A stretch of DNA of 6,674 nucleotides from Syntrophaceae bacterium (GCA_003506745.1 DNYQ01000245.1:4881-11554); one strand, 5' to 3'. Positions 1-6,674 are shown, counted from the stretch's first letter. Notes: generated by a model not told the origin, from the letters alone. Program-made: numbers and translations.

Positions 1-398
1 ATCATATCATTATGTCCAATGTGGCCACACTGGCCGGCCATATTCATGTCGAAGATTACGCCATTATCAGCGGGCTGACGGGCGTCCACCAGTTCACCCG
101 GATCGGGGCTCATTCATTTATCGGCGGCGCATCAGGCGTCGCCAGGGATATTCCCCCTTATACCCTGGCGAACGGTAATCACGCCAAGTTGTTCGGGCTG
201 AACATCATCGGCCTTCAGCGGCGCGATTTTCCGGAAAAAACCATCAAAGCCCTTAAAGATGCTTACCGGATCATCTTCCGCTCCGACTTGCTTCTGGAAG
301 CCGCGCTTTCGAAAGCGCAAAATGAAGTAGAGGATTTGCCGGAAGTCCGGTATTTCATAAATTTCATCAAAACCTCGGAAAGAGGCGTCTGCCGCTAA
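1..398 (+). CDS. lpxA: UDP-N-acetylglucosamine O-acyltransferase LpxA, C-terminal half (5' end outside window)
   Basis: Cytosolic enzyme of the first lipid A step, moving a 3-hydroxyacyl chain from acyl-ACP to the 3-OH of UDP-GlcNAc. The open frame enters at base 3 and gives 131 residues, about half of the 262-residue E. coli protein. By recalled alignment it starts near E. coli residue 132, so catalytic His125 lies upstream. What remains is the end of the left-handed beta-helix (ATLAGH, then VHQF and IGGASG) and the helical C-terminal domain beginning around [10 protein letters not shown] and GLQRRDF. The equivalents of E. coli His144, His160, Asn198, Arg204 and Arg205 are present. The position matching Glu200 is Ile. 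The ATG at 12 is internal to the gene, not its start. The protein ends with RGVCR and TAA. lpxB follows, as in many lpxD-fabZ-lpxA-lpxB clusters. Identification is firm. Confidence 0.96.
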   Translation, partial: HIIMSNVATLAGHIHVEDYAIISGLTGVHQFTRIGAHSFIGGASGVARDIPPYTLANGNHAKLFGLNIIGLQRRDFPEKTIKALKDAYRIIFRSDLLLEAALSKAQNEVEDLPEVRYFINFIKTSERGVCR

Positions 399-445
399 CG
401 GGCATCTGGAAATTTAAATAAAGATAATGGCCGACGTGAAAAAAT

Positions 446-1627
446 ATGCCTCCTAAAGAAATAAATCCAGCCGTCGCAGCGACCATGGGGAGCAGGAAAA
501 CAAAAACGATCATGATTGTTGCCGGTGAAGCATCCGGCGACATGCATGGTGCGGCTCTTGTCCGCGAAATGTCTAAAATTAATCCTTCGCTCAATTTCTA
601 CGGTATCGGCGGCAGCCAGTTGGAAAAGACGGGCGTAAATCTTCTGGTCAATAATGCCTCGATGGCTGTCATGGGAATAACCGAGATCGTTTCTAAATTG
701 AGAAGTATATTAAAAATTCTCGCTATGATGAAAAAATCCCTGGACGACAATCGACCTGATCTTGTTATTTTAATTGATTATGCCGACTTTAATCTCCGTT
801 TAGCCAAGGCAGCGAAGAAGAAAGGCATAAAGGTCTTCTACTATATCAGCCCAAAAGTCTGGGCCTGGCGCGGGGGGAGAATCGAGCAGATCAAAAGATT
901 GGTCGATAGAATGGCCGTTATTTTCCCTTTTGAAGTCAATACCTATGCTGCTAAAGGATACACCGTCCATTATGTCGGCCATCCTTTAGTTGATATGGTC
1001 AAACCGCATTATACAAAGCAGGATTCGCGAAATAAAATTGGTGTTCCCGCAAACGAAACGACCATCGCGCTTTTACCGGGCAGCCGGTTGTCGGAAGTCA
1101 CGAAATTGCTGCCGGAGATGCTGCTGGCCGCTGAAATTATTTCGCAAAAAATACCCGGAGCGCAATTTGTTCTGCCGCTGGCTGATACCCTTGAAGAAAA
1201 AATTATATCCGATATCAGCAAAAATTCTCCCGTTAAGATTAAAGTGATTGCCGGCAAAACCTACGATGTTATTGCTTCCGCTGATTTGGCCATCGTGGCA
1301 TCGGGAACAGCAACACTGGAAACCGGTTTACTGGGCGTCCCGATGATTATCATTTACAAGGTCTCGCTTTTTTCGGAGCTGATCGGCAGAATGTTTATCA
1401 GCGTACAACACATGGGGCTGGTTAATATTATTGCGGGTAAAACAATCGCACCGGAGTTGATTCAGTCTGATGTTAACGGGCAGCGTATTGCGTCCGAGGC
1501 GCTGGCTATTCTATTAAACCATGAGAAAAAGCAGGAAATGATCACCGAGCTTCAGGACATCCGCTCTAAAATGGGTGAACCGGGCGCCGCCGGACGAGCG
1601 GCAAAAATCGCCTGTGATATGCTATAG
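446..1627 (+). CDS. lpxB: Lipid-A-disaccharide synthase LpxB
   Basis: Membrane-associated glycosyltransferase of family GT19. It condenses UDP-2,3-diacylglucosamine with lipid X to give the beta-1,6-linked lipid A disaccharide and UDP. In the 393-residue reading the family motifs come in order: VAGEASGD (25-32), IDYADFN (110-116), SPKVWAWR (135-142), IFPFE (159-163), YVGHPLVD (176-183), LLPGSR..E (209-217), ASGTATLE (285-292) and VNIIAG (326-331). The start is uncertain. ATG 446 is the longest reading, bounded by an in-frame TGA at 437, but has no clear Shine-Dalgarno. ATG 485 would give 380 residues and puts the N-terminus exactly in register with E. coli LpxB (382 residues), also without a good Shine-Dalgarno. 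I list the longer form, but the first 13 residues may not be translated. It is separated by 47 bases from lpxA and 8 from msbA. Confidence 0.96.
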   Translation: MPPKEINPAVAATMGSRKTKTIMIVAGEASGDMHGAALVREMSKINPSLNFYGIGGSQLEKTGVNLLVNNASMAVMGITEIVSKLRSILKILAMMKKSLDDNRPDLVILIDYADFNLRLAKAAKKKGIKVFYYISPKVWAWRGGRIEQIKRLVDRMAVIFPFEVNTYAAKGYTVHYVGHPLVDMVKPHYTKQDSRNKIGVPANETTIALLPGSRLSEVTKLLPEMLLAAEIISQKIPGAQFVLPLADTLEEKIISDISKNSPVKIKVIAGKTYDVIASADLAIVASGTATLETGLLGVPMIIIYKVSLFSELIGRMFISVQHMGLVNIIAGKTIAPELIQSDVNGQRIASEALAILLNHEKKQEMITELQDIRSKMGEPGAAGRAAKIACDML

Positions 1628-1630
1628 GAA
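1626..1630 (+). promoter_or_regulatory. Ribosome-binding site of msbA
   Basis: AGGAA lies five bases before the ATG at 1636 and overlaps the TAG stop of lpxB. This fixes the msbA start and suggests that ribosomes ending lpxB can re-initiate on msbA. Confidence 0.7.
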
Positions 1631-1635
1631 CAAAG

Positions 1636-3393
1636 ATGGAAACTTTCAATAGATTGTTGTTAATGGCCAAGAAGTATTATCTGCGCTTTCTCTTTGCCGC
1701 AGTTTGCATGTTGATTGCAGGAGGCTTGCAATCCGCTCTGCCGCTGATTGCCAAGCCGGCCGTTGACGAAATTTTCGTCAGAAAGGATATTTCAGCGCTG
1801 AAATGGATCCCCTTTGCCATCATCGCCATTTTTCTGTTTAAAGGATTGTGCAACTACGGACAGAACATTTTAATGAATTCCATCGGCCTGCGCATCGTTG
1901 CGGATTTACGCAACAAACTCTACGAGCAAATTCAGAAACAATCCTTGTCTTTTTTTGCCGGACATTCCACCGGCCTTTTGATGTCGCGGATTACGAATGA
2001 TGTTCAGTCCGTTCAAACCGCTTCATCGGAAGCAGTGACTGCATTGGTCAAAGACAGCTTCATGCTGGTGTGTCTGGTCGGCGTGATCTTTTACACGGAC
2101 TGGAAACTCGCGCTCATCGCGATGGTTGTTTTTCCGCTGGCCATCTATCCCATTACCTTGTTTGGCAGAAAAATGCGCAAGGTGACAACGTCCACACAAA
2201 TCACGATGGGGACCTTGAACTCTCTTTTACAGGAAACCATTTCCGGAACCCGCATTGTCAAAGCATTCGGCATGGAACAATACGAAAACAAGAGATTCGC
2301 CGCAGAAAATGAAAGGCTGTTCAAACATTACATAAAAGCCGTTTCCGTCAATTCCATTACGAGCCCCCTCATGGACTTTCTGGGTGGAGTGGGAATTGCC
2401 GCCGTCATTTTTTACGGCGGATACAACGTCGTCCAGGGCAATTCCACACCCGGCACTTTCTTCTCTTTTATTGCCGCACTGCTGATGCTTTACGAACCGG
2501 CTAAACGGCTCACCAATGTCAATAATACCATCAATCAGGGCATTGCCGGCGCCGACCGTATTTTCAATATCATAGACCGGATGCCGGATATTGAAGACAA
2601 ACCGGATGCCGCTGTGCTGCCGCCCATCAGCAAAAGTATTCATATGGAAAATGTAACCTTTTGCTATGAAACCACACCCGTGCTGAAAAACATTAACCTC
2701 ACCATCAAGGCGGGCGAGGTGGTCGCGTTTGTCGGCATGAGCGGTGGCGGAAAAACGTCGCTGGTCAACCTGATTCCCCGTTTTTACGATGTTTCCGAAG
2801 GACGTGTCCTGATCGATGGCCATGATGTACGGGATGTTACGCTGCAATCTCTACGCCGTCAGATCGCCATCGTCACACAACAGACCATCCTTTTTAATGA
2901 TACGGTTAAAAACAACATCGCTTATGGTGACATTGAAAGGACGGAAGAAGACATCATCAATGCCGCTCGCGCGGCCAACGCCCACGATTTCATCGCGAAA
3001 TTGCCTGACGGATACGACAGTAATATCGGCGAATTGGGGACCAAACTCTCCGGCGGGGAGAAGCAAAGAATTTCCATTGCCCGCGCGCTGCTGAAGAATG
3101 CGCCCATATTAATTCTGGACGAAGCGACCTCCTCACTGGACACGGAAGCGGAAATCGAGGTACAGGAAGCGCTGGATAACCTGATGAAAGGACGCACCAC
3201 ACTGGTCATCGCGCACCGTCTCTCCACCATCCGCAATGCCGACCGCATCATCGCTCTCGTGAACGGGAAGATCGTGGAAGAAGGCGATCACGAAGCTCTG
3301 CTGGCTAAAAAAGGCGAATATTACCGATTGTACAATTTGCAGTTCAAAGACGAAGGAAATGGCAATGATCGATTGGCAAAGGATCTGGAATAA
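1636..3393 (+). CDS. msbA: Lipid A export ABC transporter MsbA (permease-ATPase half-transporter)
   Basis: Inner-membrane homodimeric ABC exporter that flips core-lipid A from the cytoplasmic to the periplasmic leaflet using ATP. At 585 residues it matches the usual MsbA size (about 580). The N-terminal half has six hydrophobic segments near residues 16-38, 57-80, 135-154, 157-177, 241-265 and 271-290. The ATPase half is complete: aromatic A-loop Tyr344, Walker A GMSGGGKT (367-374), Q-loop Gln415, signature LSGGEKQR (471-478), Walker B ILILDE with Asp495 and Glu496, D-loop SSLD (499-502) and switch His527. The Walker A lysine (373) and catalytic glutamate are present, so it should be active. 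Sequence alone would also fit a general multidrug exporter. The position between lpxB and lpxK, as next to lpxK in E. coli, makes MsbA the best call. Its last codons overlap lpxK. Confidence 0.94.
   Translation: METFNRLLLMAKKYYLRFLFAAVCMLIAGGLQSALPLIAKPAVDEIFVRKDISALKWIPFAIIAIFLFKGLCNYGQNILMNSIGLRIVADLRNKLYEQIQKQSLSFFAGHSTGLLMSRITNDVQSVQTASSEAVTALVKDSFMLVCLVGVIFYTDWKLALIAMVVFPLAIYPITLFGRKMRKVTTSTQITMGTLNSLLQETISGTRIVKAFGMEQYENKRFAAENERLFKHYIKAVSVNSITSPLMDFLGGVGIAAVIFYGGYNVVQGNSTPGTFFSFIAALLMLYEPAKRLTNVNNTINQGIAGADRIFNIIDRMPDIEDKPDAAVLPPISKSIHMENVTFCYETTPVLKNINLTIKAGEVVAFVGMSGGGKTSLVNLIPRFYDVSEGRVLIDGHDVRDVTLQSLRRQIAIVTQQTILFNDTVKNNIAYGDIERTEEDIINAARAANAHDFIAKLPDGYDSNIGELGTKLSGGEKQRISIARALLKNAPILILDEATSSLDTEAEIEVQEALDNLMKGRTTLVIAHRLSTIRNADRIIALVNGKIVEEGDHEALLAKKGEYYRLYNLQFKDEGNGNDRLAKDLE
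3354..3358 (+). promoter_or_regulatory. Ribosome-binding site of lpxK, inside the end of msbA
   Basis: AGGAA sits six bases before ATG 3365 but directly against ATG 3359. Spacing therefore favours 3365 as the lpxK start. The site lies within msbA codons, implying coupled translation. Confidence 0.65.
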
Positions 3394-4471
3394 TGATGAT
3401 TCAATTCGCCGCTTCAGTCCGACAAGAGCAATCCTCTATCTTTTATCCCTGCTCTACCGGCTGATTGTCTATCTGCGCAACCGGCTCTATGATCAACAGA
3501 TGCTGAAGTCCGTCAAACTTTCCTGTCCGGTGATCAGTGTCGGCAACATCACCGTCGGCGGCACGGGGAAAACGCCCTGCGTCATCGGACTCGCCGGAAT
3601 GATTCAGCAGCACGGTTTCCGTCCAGTGGTGATCAGCCGCGGTTACGGCGGCAAAAACCCGCAACCCGTCAATGTTGTTTCCGACGGTAAGACCATTCTG
3701 CTTAATGCCGAAACCGCCGGTGACGAACCGCTGCTCATCGCCCGATCGCTGCCGGCTATTCCGGTTATCACCGGTGCAAAGCGCAGCCTTACAGGACAGG
3801 CAGCCATCGATCGATTCGGGGCCAATGTGCTGATCTGCGATGATGCATTCCAACACCGGAAAATCTTCCGGGACATCGATATCGTTTTGCTCGATGGCGA
3901 AAAGCCACTGGGCAACGGACATCTCCTGCCGCGGGGTGAACTGCGCGAATCGCCGGAAGGACTTCACCGCGCCGGTTGCATCGTTCTAACGCGCGTGGAT
4001 GAAACACAGCCTGTAAATCCCGATATCGCCGAGATCACCCGCTCATCCGGCATACCCGTTTTCTTGGCCGTTCACCGGTTCAAGGAAATGATCACACCTG
4101 ATCAGAGTGCGTTGCCGCCCGTTGAACTTCGGGGCAGAAAAGTTTGTGCCTTTTGCGGCATCGCCAGACCGGATTCTTTTCAGAAACTGTTGAACGAAGC
4201 TGAAGCGCAGATCCTGTCATTTATTCCGTTTCCCGATCATTATTCCTACAGCCGATATGATCTGGAATACTTACAAAATAATTTTCTCAGTCTGCAGGCC
4301 GATTATCTGGTGACCACGGAAAAAGACGCCATGCGCCTTCAAAGTCATCCTGAATTCTTAAAAATAATTTGCGTTTTACGCATGGAAATGGAAATAACTT
4401 CTTCGCAGTCATTCGAAAACTTTATAGTAGAGCGATTGACATCTGCCGCTCAAAGTGGATGGACTCGGTAA
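3365..4471 (+). CDS. lpxK: Tetraacyldisaccharide 4'-kinase LpxK
   Basis: Inner-membrane-bound P-loop kinase that phosphorylates the 4' position of the tetraacyl disaccharide 1-phosphate to form lipid IVA. From ATG 3365 it has 368 residues, slightly more than E. coli LpxK (328). An N-terminal hydrophobic helix (about 21-35) is the expected membrane anchor. Then come the Walker A region GNITVGGTGKTP (60-71), SRGYGG (91-96), GDEP (119-122), the acidic DDAFQHR (159-165), LPRGELRE (188-195), FPDHYSY (289-295) and TTEKDAMRL (317-325). The His in the FPDHY motif likely matches the catalytic His described for Aquifex LpxK. The MIDWQRIW start resembles the E. coli MIEKIW start and has proper ribosome-binding spacing, so I prefer it over ATG 3359, which adds only Met-Ala. 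It overlaps msbA by 29 bases and its stop abuts the next gene. Confidence 0.95.
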   Translation: MIDWQRIWNNDDSIRRFSPTRAILYLLSLLYRLIVYLRNRLYDQQMLKSVKLSCPVISVGNITVGGTGKTPCVIGLAGMIQQHGFRPVVISRGYGGKNPQPVNVVSDGKTILLNAETAGDEPLLIARSLPAIPVITGAKRSLTGQAAIDRFGANVLICDDAFQHRKIFRDIDIVLLDGEKPLGNGHLLPRGELRESPEGLHRAGCIVLTRVDETQPVNPDIAEITRSSGIPVFLAVHRFKEMITPDQSALPPVELRGRKVCAFCGIARPDSFQKLLNEAEAQILSFIPFPDHYSYSRYDLEYLQNNFLSLQADYLVTTEKDAMRLQSHPEFLKIICVLRMEMEITSSQSFENFIVERLTSAAQSGWTR

Positions 4472-5359
4472 ATGGAACCTAAAAAAACGATAAAGATTGC
4501 CATCGTCGCCAATCGCTTAACCCCTCATTGGGTCAAACGATCGGTCGCCTTTGTGTTGTCCAGATTGATTTATTATCTGCCGCTCAAGCACAGGTTGATT
4601 GCGATTCATAATCTGACTCGGGCGTTTCCCGAAAAATCGCTGGACGAAATTATAGGAATCGTCAAGGCCTCCACCGCAAACTTTGTCTTGTCCATGCTGG
4701 AATTTCCCGATCTTCTTAACGTGAATAAGGCCAATATTCATCGTCTGGTCTCCGTCAGGGGGCTGGAGCATTACGAAGCAGCCTGCCGTGAAGGCAAAGG
4801 GGTTTTACTTTTCAGCGCTCATTTCGGCAGTTGGGAAGTCGGCAACGCCGCGCTGGCGATACTCTCCAGACCACCGGTCTTCATGGCCCGTATTCTGGAC
4901 AGTGTTTTTCTCGAGGAGGGCAGCACTTACGTGCGCGCCACTCTGGGAATTGGCAACATCCACAAGGAAAACGCCATGCGGCCGCTGCTCCGCCTGTTGA
5001 AAAAGGGAGAAGCCGTTAAATTACTGATCGATCAGAACGTCGCCGTCTATGAAGGGGTCTTCGTTGATTATTTCGGACGCGCGGCCTGCACGACAACGGG
5101 TATCGCCCTTCTGGCGCTGCATACCGGAGCAGCAGTTCTGCCGATATTCACAACCCGCATGCCCGACGGCAAATACTTAACCGAGATCGGCCCGAAAGTG
5201 GAAACAGTCAACACCGGCGACCGGGATCGGGACGTTTTGGTCAATACGCAAAACTACACGAAAGTCATTGAAGATCATGTCCGCAAATATCCCCATCAGT
5301 GGCTCTGGATGCATCAACGATGGAAAACAAAGCCCTGCCAGGCCGAGCGGAATTCGTGA
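4472..5359 (+). CDS. Lipid A late acyltransferase, LpxL/LpxM (HtrB) family
   Basis: Inner-membrane enzyme predicted to add a secondary acyl chain from acyl-ACP to a lipid A hydroxyacyl group. The 295 residues are close to the family length (about 305). There is an N-terminal hydrophobic stretch (24-38), the catalytic HX4E motif HFGSWE (His117, Glu122), LIDQNV (185-190), the VFVDYFG block (197-202), a TTTG turn (207-210) and the typical C-terminal YPHQWLWMHQRWKT (273-286). It begins on the base after the lpxK stop; the ribosome-binding site is weak (GGATGGA a few bases upstream), so coupling to lpxK is likely. Whether it acts as LpxL or LpxM, and with which acyl length, cannot be read from the sequence, so no symbol is given. 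Its TGA stop (5357-5359) lies within the first unit of the following repeat, so the final residues after WKTKP may derive from repeat insertion. Confidence 0.92.
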   Translation: MEPKKTIKIAIVANRLTPHWVKRSVAFVLSRLIYYLPLKHRLIAIHNLTRAFPEKSLDEIIGIVKASTANFVLSMLEFPDLLNVNKANIHRLVSVRGLEHYEAACREGKGVLLFSAHFGSWEVGNAALAILSRPPVFMARILDSVFLEEGSTYVRATLGIGNIHKENAMRPLLRLLKKGEAVKLLIDQNVAVYEGVFVDYFGRAACTTTGIALLALHTGAAVLPIFTTRMPDGKYLTEIGPKVETVNTGDRDRDVLVNTQNYTKVIEDHVRKYPHQWLWMHQRWKTKPCQAERNS

Positions 5360-5410
5360 AGCGTTGTTCGTGAAGCGTATTTCGCGATTCACGAGATACG
5401 AGATACGAGG
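5353..5410 (+). repeat. Compound direct and inverted repeat between the acyltransferase gene and waaF
   Basis: TTCGTGAAGCGT occurs twice in direct orientation (5353-5364 and 5367-5378, period 14). A complementary arm TTCACGA (5388-5394) follows, then tandem copies of ACGAGAT (5391-5397 and 5398-5404) and a third degenerate copy ACGAGG (5405-5410). Seven bases of the second direct copy pair with 5388-5394 and GCG/CGC pairs extend the stem. The element includes the TGA stop of the upstream gene and runs into the Shine-Dalgarno of waaF. The structure looks like a short dispersed intergenic repeat. I see no second copy in the window, so dispersal is an inference. It has no U-tract after the hairpin, so it is unlikely to be an intrinsic terminator. 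Confidence 0.75.
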
Positions 5411-5411
5411 A
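5407..5411 (+). promoter_or_regulatory. Ribosome-binding site of waaF, supplied by the repeat
   Basis: GAGGA lies seven bases before the TTG at 5419 and is formed by the degenerate third copy of the ACGAGAT tandem. No in-frame ATG is available before the conserved GTNWIGD motif, so this site supports TTG 5419 as the start. Confidence 0.6.
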
Positions 5412-5418
5412 TAAATCC

Positions 5419-6471
5419 TTGATACTGGAAAACAAAGTAAAATTGCCTAAGACGGGTCTCGACAAAATACTGCTCCGCGGCACCAACTGGATCGGCGACG
5501 CCATCATGACATTACCGGCGGTCGCCTCCGTACGCGCGGCCTATCCGAAGGCTCATCTGGCCATCCTCGCAAAACCGCCGGTGACGGATATCTATAAACT
5601 GTTTTCAGCCGCCAATGAAATCATTCCTTATGAGCAAAAATTTGATAATCCCCCGGGCGTCCTTCGCCTGGCGTATGAACTGCGGCGGAAAAAGTTTGAC
5701 GCGGCCATCCTTCTGCAAAACGCTATTGAAGCGGCGATTATCGCCGTGGTTGCCGGCATTGACGTGCGCGCCGGCTACAATTCCGACGGACGCGGTCTGT
5801 TGTTGACACACGCGATACACCGCACCAGAGCAATCCTTAAAATTCACCAGATTGATTATTATCTGGCAATGGTGAAAGCCCTCGGTTGTGCGGATGTTGA
5901 TCGCACCATGCACCTGGAAACATATCTCTCTTCCGCCACTGCAAGGGAAATTTTGCAGCAGCACTTACCCGAAAGCGGCAAAACCATCATGGGCATTGCG
6001 CCGGGCGCCACTTACGGCCCGGCCAAAAAATGGCTGCCGGAAAGATTTGCCCAGGCCGGGGATTCCCTCAGCCGGGACTTAGACGCTCAAGTCATCCTCT
6101 TCGGCGGCAAGTCCGACTGGGAAACGGCCGAGCAGGTCCGACAACAGTCACGCAACGGCATGCTGAATCTGGCCGGCAAAACAACTTTGCACGAAGCGAT
6201 TCATCTCATATCGCAATGCCGGTTGTTTATCAGCAACGATTCAGGGTTGATGCATGTAGCGGGGGCGCTGAATATTCCCACGGTCGCTATTTTCGGATCT
6301 ACTAACCCCGTAACGACGTCGCCTCCGGGAGAAAAGACCCTCCTGGTGCGCAAACCCGCATCGTGCAGTCCCTGCCTGAAAAAGACCTGCCCGACTGATT
6401 TCCGCTGCATGACCATGATTACGGTTGATGATGTCGTCGCGGCGGCGCATACTTTATTAAAGAAAAGTTGA
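5419..6471 (+). CDS. waaF: ADP-heptose:LPS heptosyltransferase II WaaF
   Basis: Cytosolic, membrane-associated GT9 glycosyltransferase that transfers L-glycero-D-manno-heptose from ADP-heptose to the LPS inner core, normally the second heptose. The 350 residues match the family (E. coli about 348). Motifs: [13 protein letters not shown] (21-33), corresponding to the N-terminal GPSWVGDMMM block in E. coli; [13 protein letters not shown] (194-206), the nucleotide-sugar region; and [12 protein letters not shown] (271-282) followed by VAIFGSTNP (289-297). Near the C-terminus a cysteine cluster has Cys316, Cys319, Cys324 and Cys330. The start is TTG, with about 14 residues before the usual family start; the first in-frame ATG is far inside a conserved block. 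It could be another GT9 heptosyltransferase such as WaaC, but the [12 protein letters not shown] form and the adjacent gmhB favour WaaF. Confidence 0.9.
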   Translation: MILENKVKLPKTGLDKILLRGTNWIGDAIMTLPAVASVRAAYPKAHLAILAKPPVTDIYKLFSAANEIIPYEQKFDNPPGVLRLAYELRRKKFDAAILLQNAIEAAIIAVVAGIDVRAGYNSDGRGLLLTHAIHRTRAILKIHQIDYYLAMVKALGCADVDRTMHLETYLSSATAREILQQHLPESGKTIMGIAPGATYGPAKKWLPERFAQAGDSLSRDLDAQVILFGGKSDWETAEQVRQQSRNGMLNLAGKTTLHEAIHLISQCRLFISNDSGLMHVAGALNIPTVAIFGSTNPVTTSPPGEKTLLVRKPASCSPCLKKTCPTDFRCMTMITVDDVVAAAHTLLKKS

Positions 6472-6476
6472 CACCC

Positions 6477-6674
6477 ATGAAAAAGAACACAGCCATATTT
6501 TTGGATCGGGACGGGACCATCAACGAAGAAGTCGGCTACCTTGACAGCCTGGAGAAACTTCGGATCATTCCGGCCGCGTTTGAGGCGATCCGCCTGATCA
6601 ATCAAAGCAGCCGAAAGGCGATTGTCGTCACCAACCAAGCTGGCGTAGCCCGGGGCCTGTTCGGTGAAGACCTC
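6477..6674 (+). CDS. gmhB: D-glycero-D-manno-heptose 1,7-bisphosphate 7-phosphatase GmhB, N-terminal part (3' end outside window)
   Basis: HAD-superfamily cytosolic phosphatase removing the 7-phosphate of heptose 1,7-bisphosphate on the way to ADP-heptose, the WaaF substrate. The frame is open from ATG 6477 to the window end (66 residues, no stop), about a third of a usual protein of some 190 residues. HAD motif I is FLDRDGTIN (8-16), with nucleophile Asp10 and acid/base Asp12. Motif II is [10 protein letters not shown] (51-60), with Thr52. FLDRDGTIN, the following GY and VTNQ.G.ARG match E. coli GmhB closely. The related histidinol-phosphate phosphatase domain shares these motifs, but the heptose context favours GmhB. 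It starts five bases after the waaF stop with no strong ribosome-binding site, which points to coupled translation. Confidence 0.92.
   Translation, partial: MKKNTAIFLDRDGTINEEVGYLDSLEKLRIIPAAFEAIRLINQSSRKAIVVTNQAGVARGLFGEDL

Noticed and set aside
399..445. Possible terminator or promoter in the lpxA-lpxB gap
   Set aside because: No convincing stem plus T-run and no -35/-10 pair is visible. The gap is AT-rich but short.
2227..2847. A 206-codon open frame on the minus strand opposite msbA
   Set aside because: It is a shadow of the clear MsbA frame, its translation has no recognisable motif, and I see no ribosome-binding site in keeping with a real gene.
3443..3967. A 174-codon open frame on the minus strand opposite lpxK
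   Set aside because: The plus-strand frame carries conserved LpxK motifs across the same bases. The antisense product resembles no family I know.
4436..4441. TTGACA, a perfect -35 box, near the end of lpxK
   Set aside because: No -10-like hexamer at 16-18 bases downstream; the bases there read GC-rich and run into the next start codon.
5368..5394. Hairpin after the acyltransferase gene as an intrinsic terminator
   Set aside because: The stem is bulged and only moderately GC-rich, and no run of T follows. waaF and gmhB downstream belong to the same pathway and strand.
5353..5410. Short repeats as the start of a CRISPR array
   Set aside because: Repeat units are 7-12 bases with no unique spacers of regular length, and no cas genes are nearby.
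6468..6473. TTGACA across the waaF stop codon, just before gmhB
   Set aside because: The only -10-like sequence (CATATT, 6494-6499) is 20 bases away and inside gmhB, so it cannot serve that gene's start.

Overview
The window is a tightly packed, single-strand (+) block of lipopolysaccharide genes from a Gram-negative bacterium. It reads 3' part of lpxA, then lpxB, msbA, lpxK, a LpxL/LpxM-type late acyltransferase, waaF and the 5' part of gmhB. All seven genes are recognisable from family motifs in their translations, and none is frameshifted or internally broken. Only lpxA and gmhB are incomplete, because the window cuts them. Mid-range but uneven GC, lysine- and isoleucine-rich proteins and this combination of lipid A and heptose genes suggest a Desulfobacterota (former Deltaproteobacteria) member, perhaps Syntrophales-like. 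That taxonomic guess rests on general resemblance, not on a search.

Layout: 1-398 is the C-terminal half of LpxA. After a 47-base gap comes lpxB (446-1627), then msbA (1636-3393) after 8 bases. lpxK (3365-4471, or from 3359) starts inside the end of msbA. The acyltransferase gene (4472-5359) begins on the base after the lpxK stop. A 59-base gap (5360-5418) holds a repeat-rich, hairpin-forming element. waaF (5419-6471, TTG start) follows, and gmhB starts five bases after it at 6477 and runs off the end. No gap exceeds 60 bases. I see no promoter or terminator inside the block, so it looks like part of one operon whose promoter lies upstream.

Function: LpxA begins lipid A synthesis by acylating UDP-GlcNAc. 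LpxB joins two acylated glucosamines into the disaccharide, LpxK adds the 4'-phosphate, and the acyltransferase adds a secondary acyl chain. GmhB belongs to the ADP-heptose supply pathway, WaaF adds heptose to the inner core, and MsbA flips the finished core-lipid A across the inner membrane. The operon thus spans the first committed step to export. The UDP-2,3-diacylglucosamine hydrolase (LpxH/LpxI) and Kdo transferase (WaaA) are not encoded between these genes.

I found no evidence of a new biological system. The most unusual stretch is the 58-base repeat at 5353-5410. It contains the stop codon of the acyltransferase, ends in the waaF ribosome-binding site, and can fold into two mutually exclusive hairpins.
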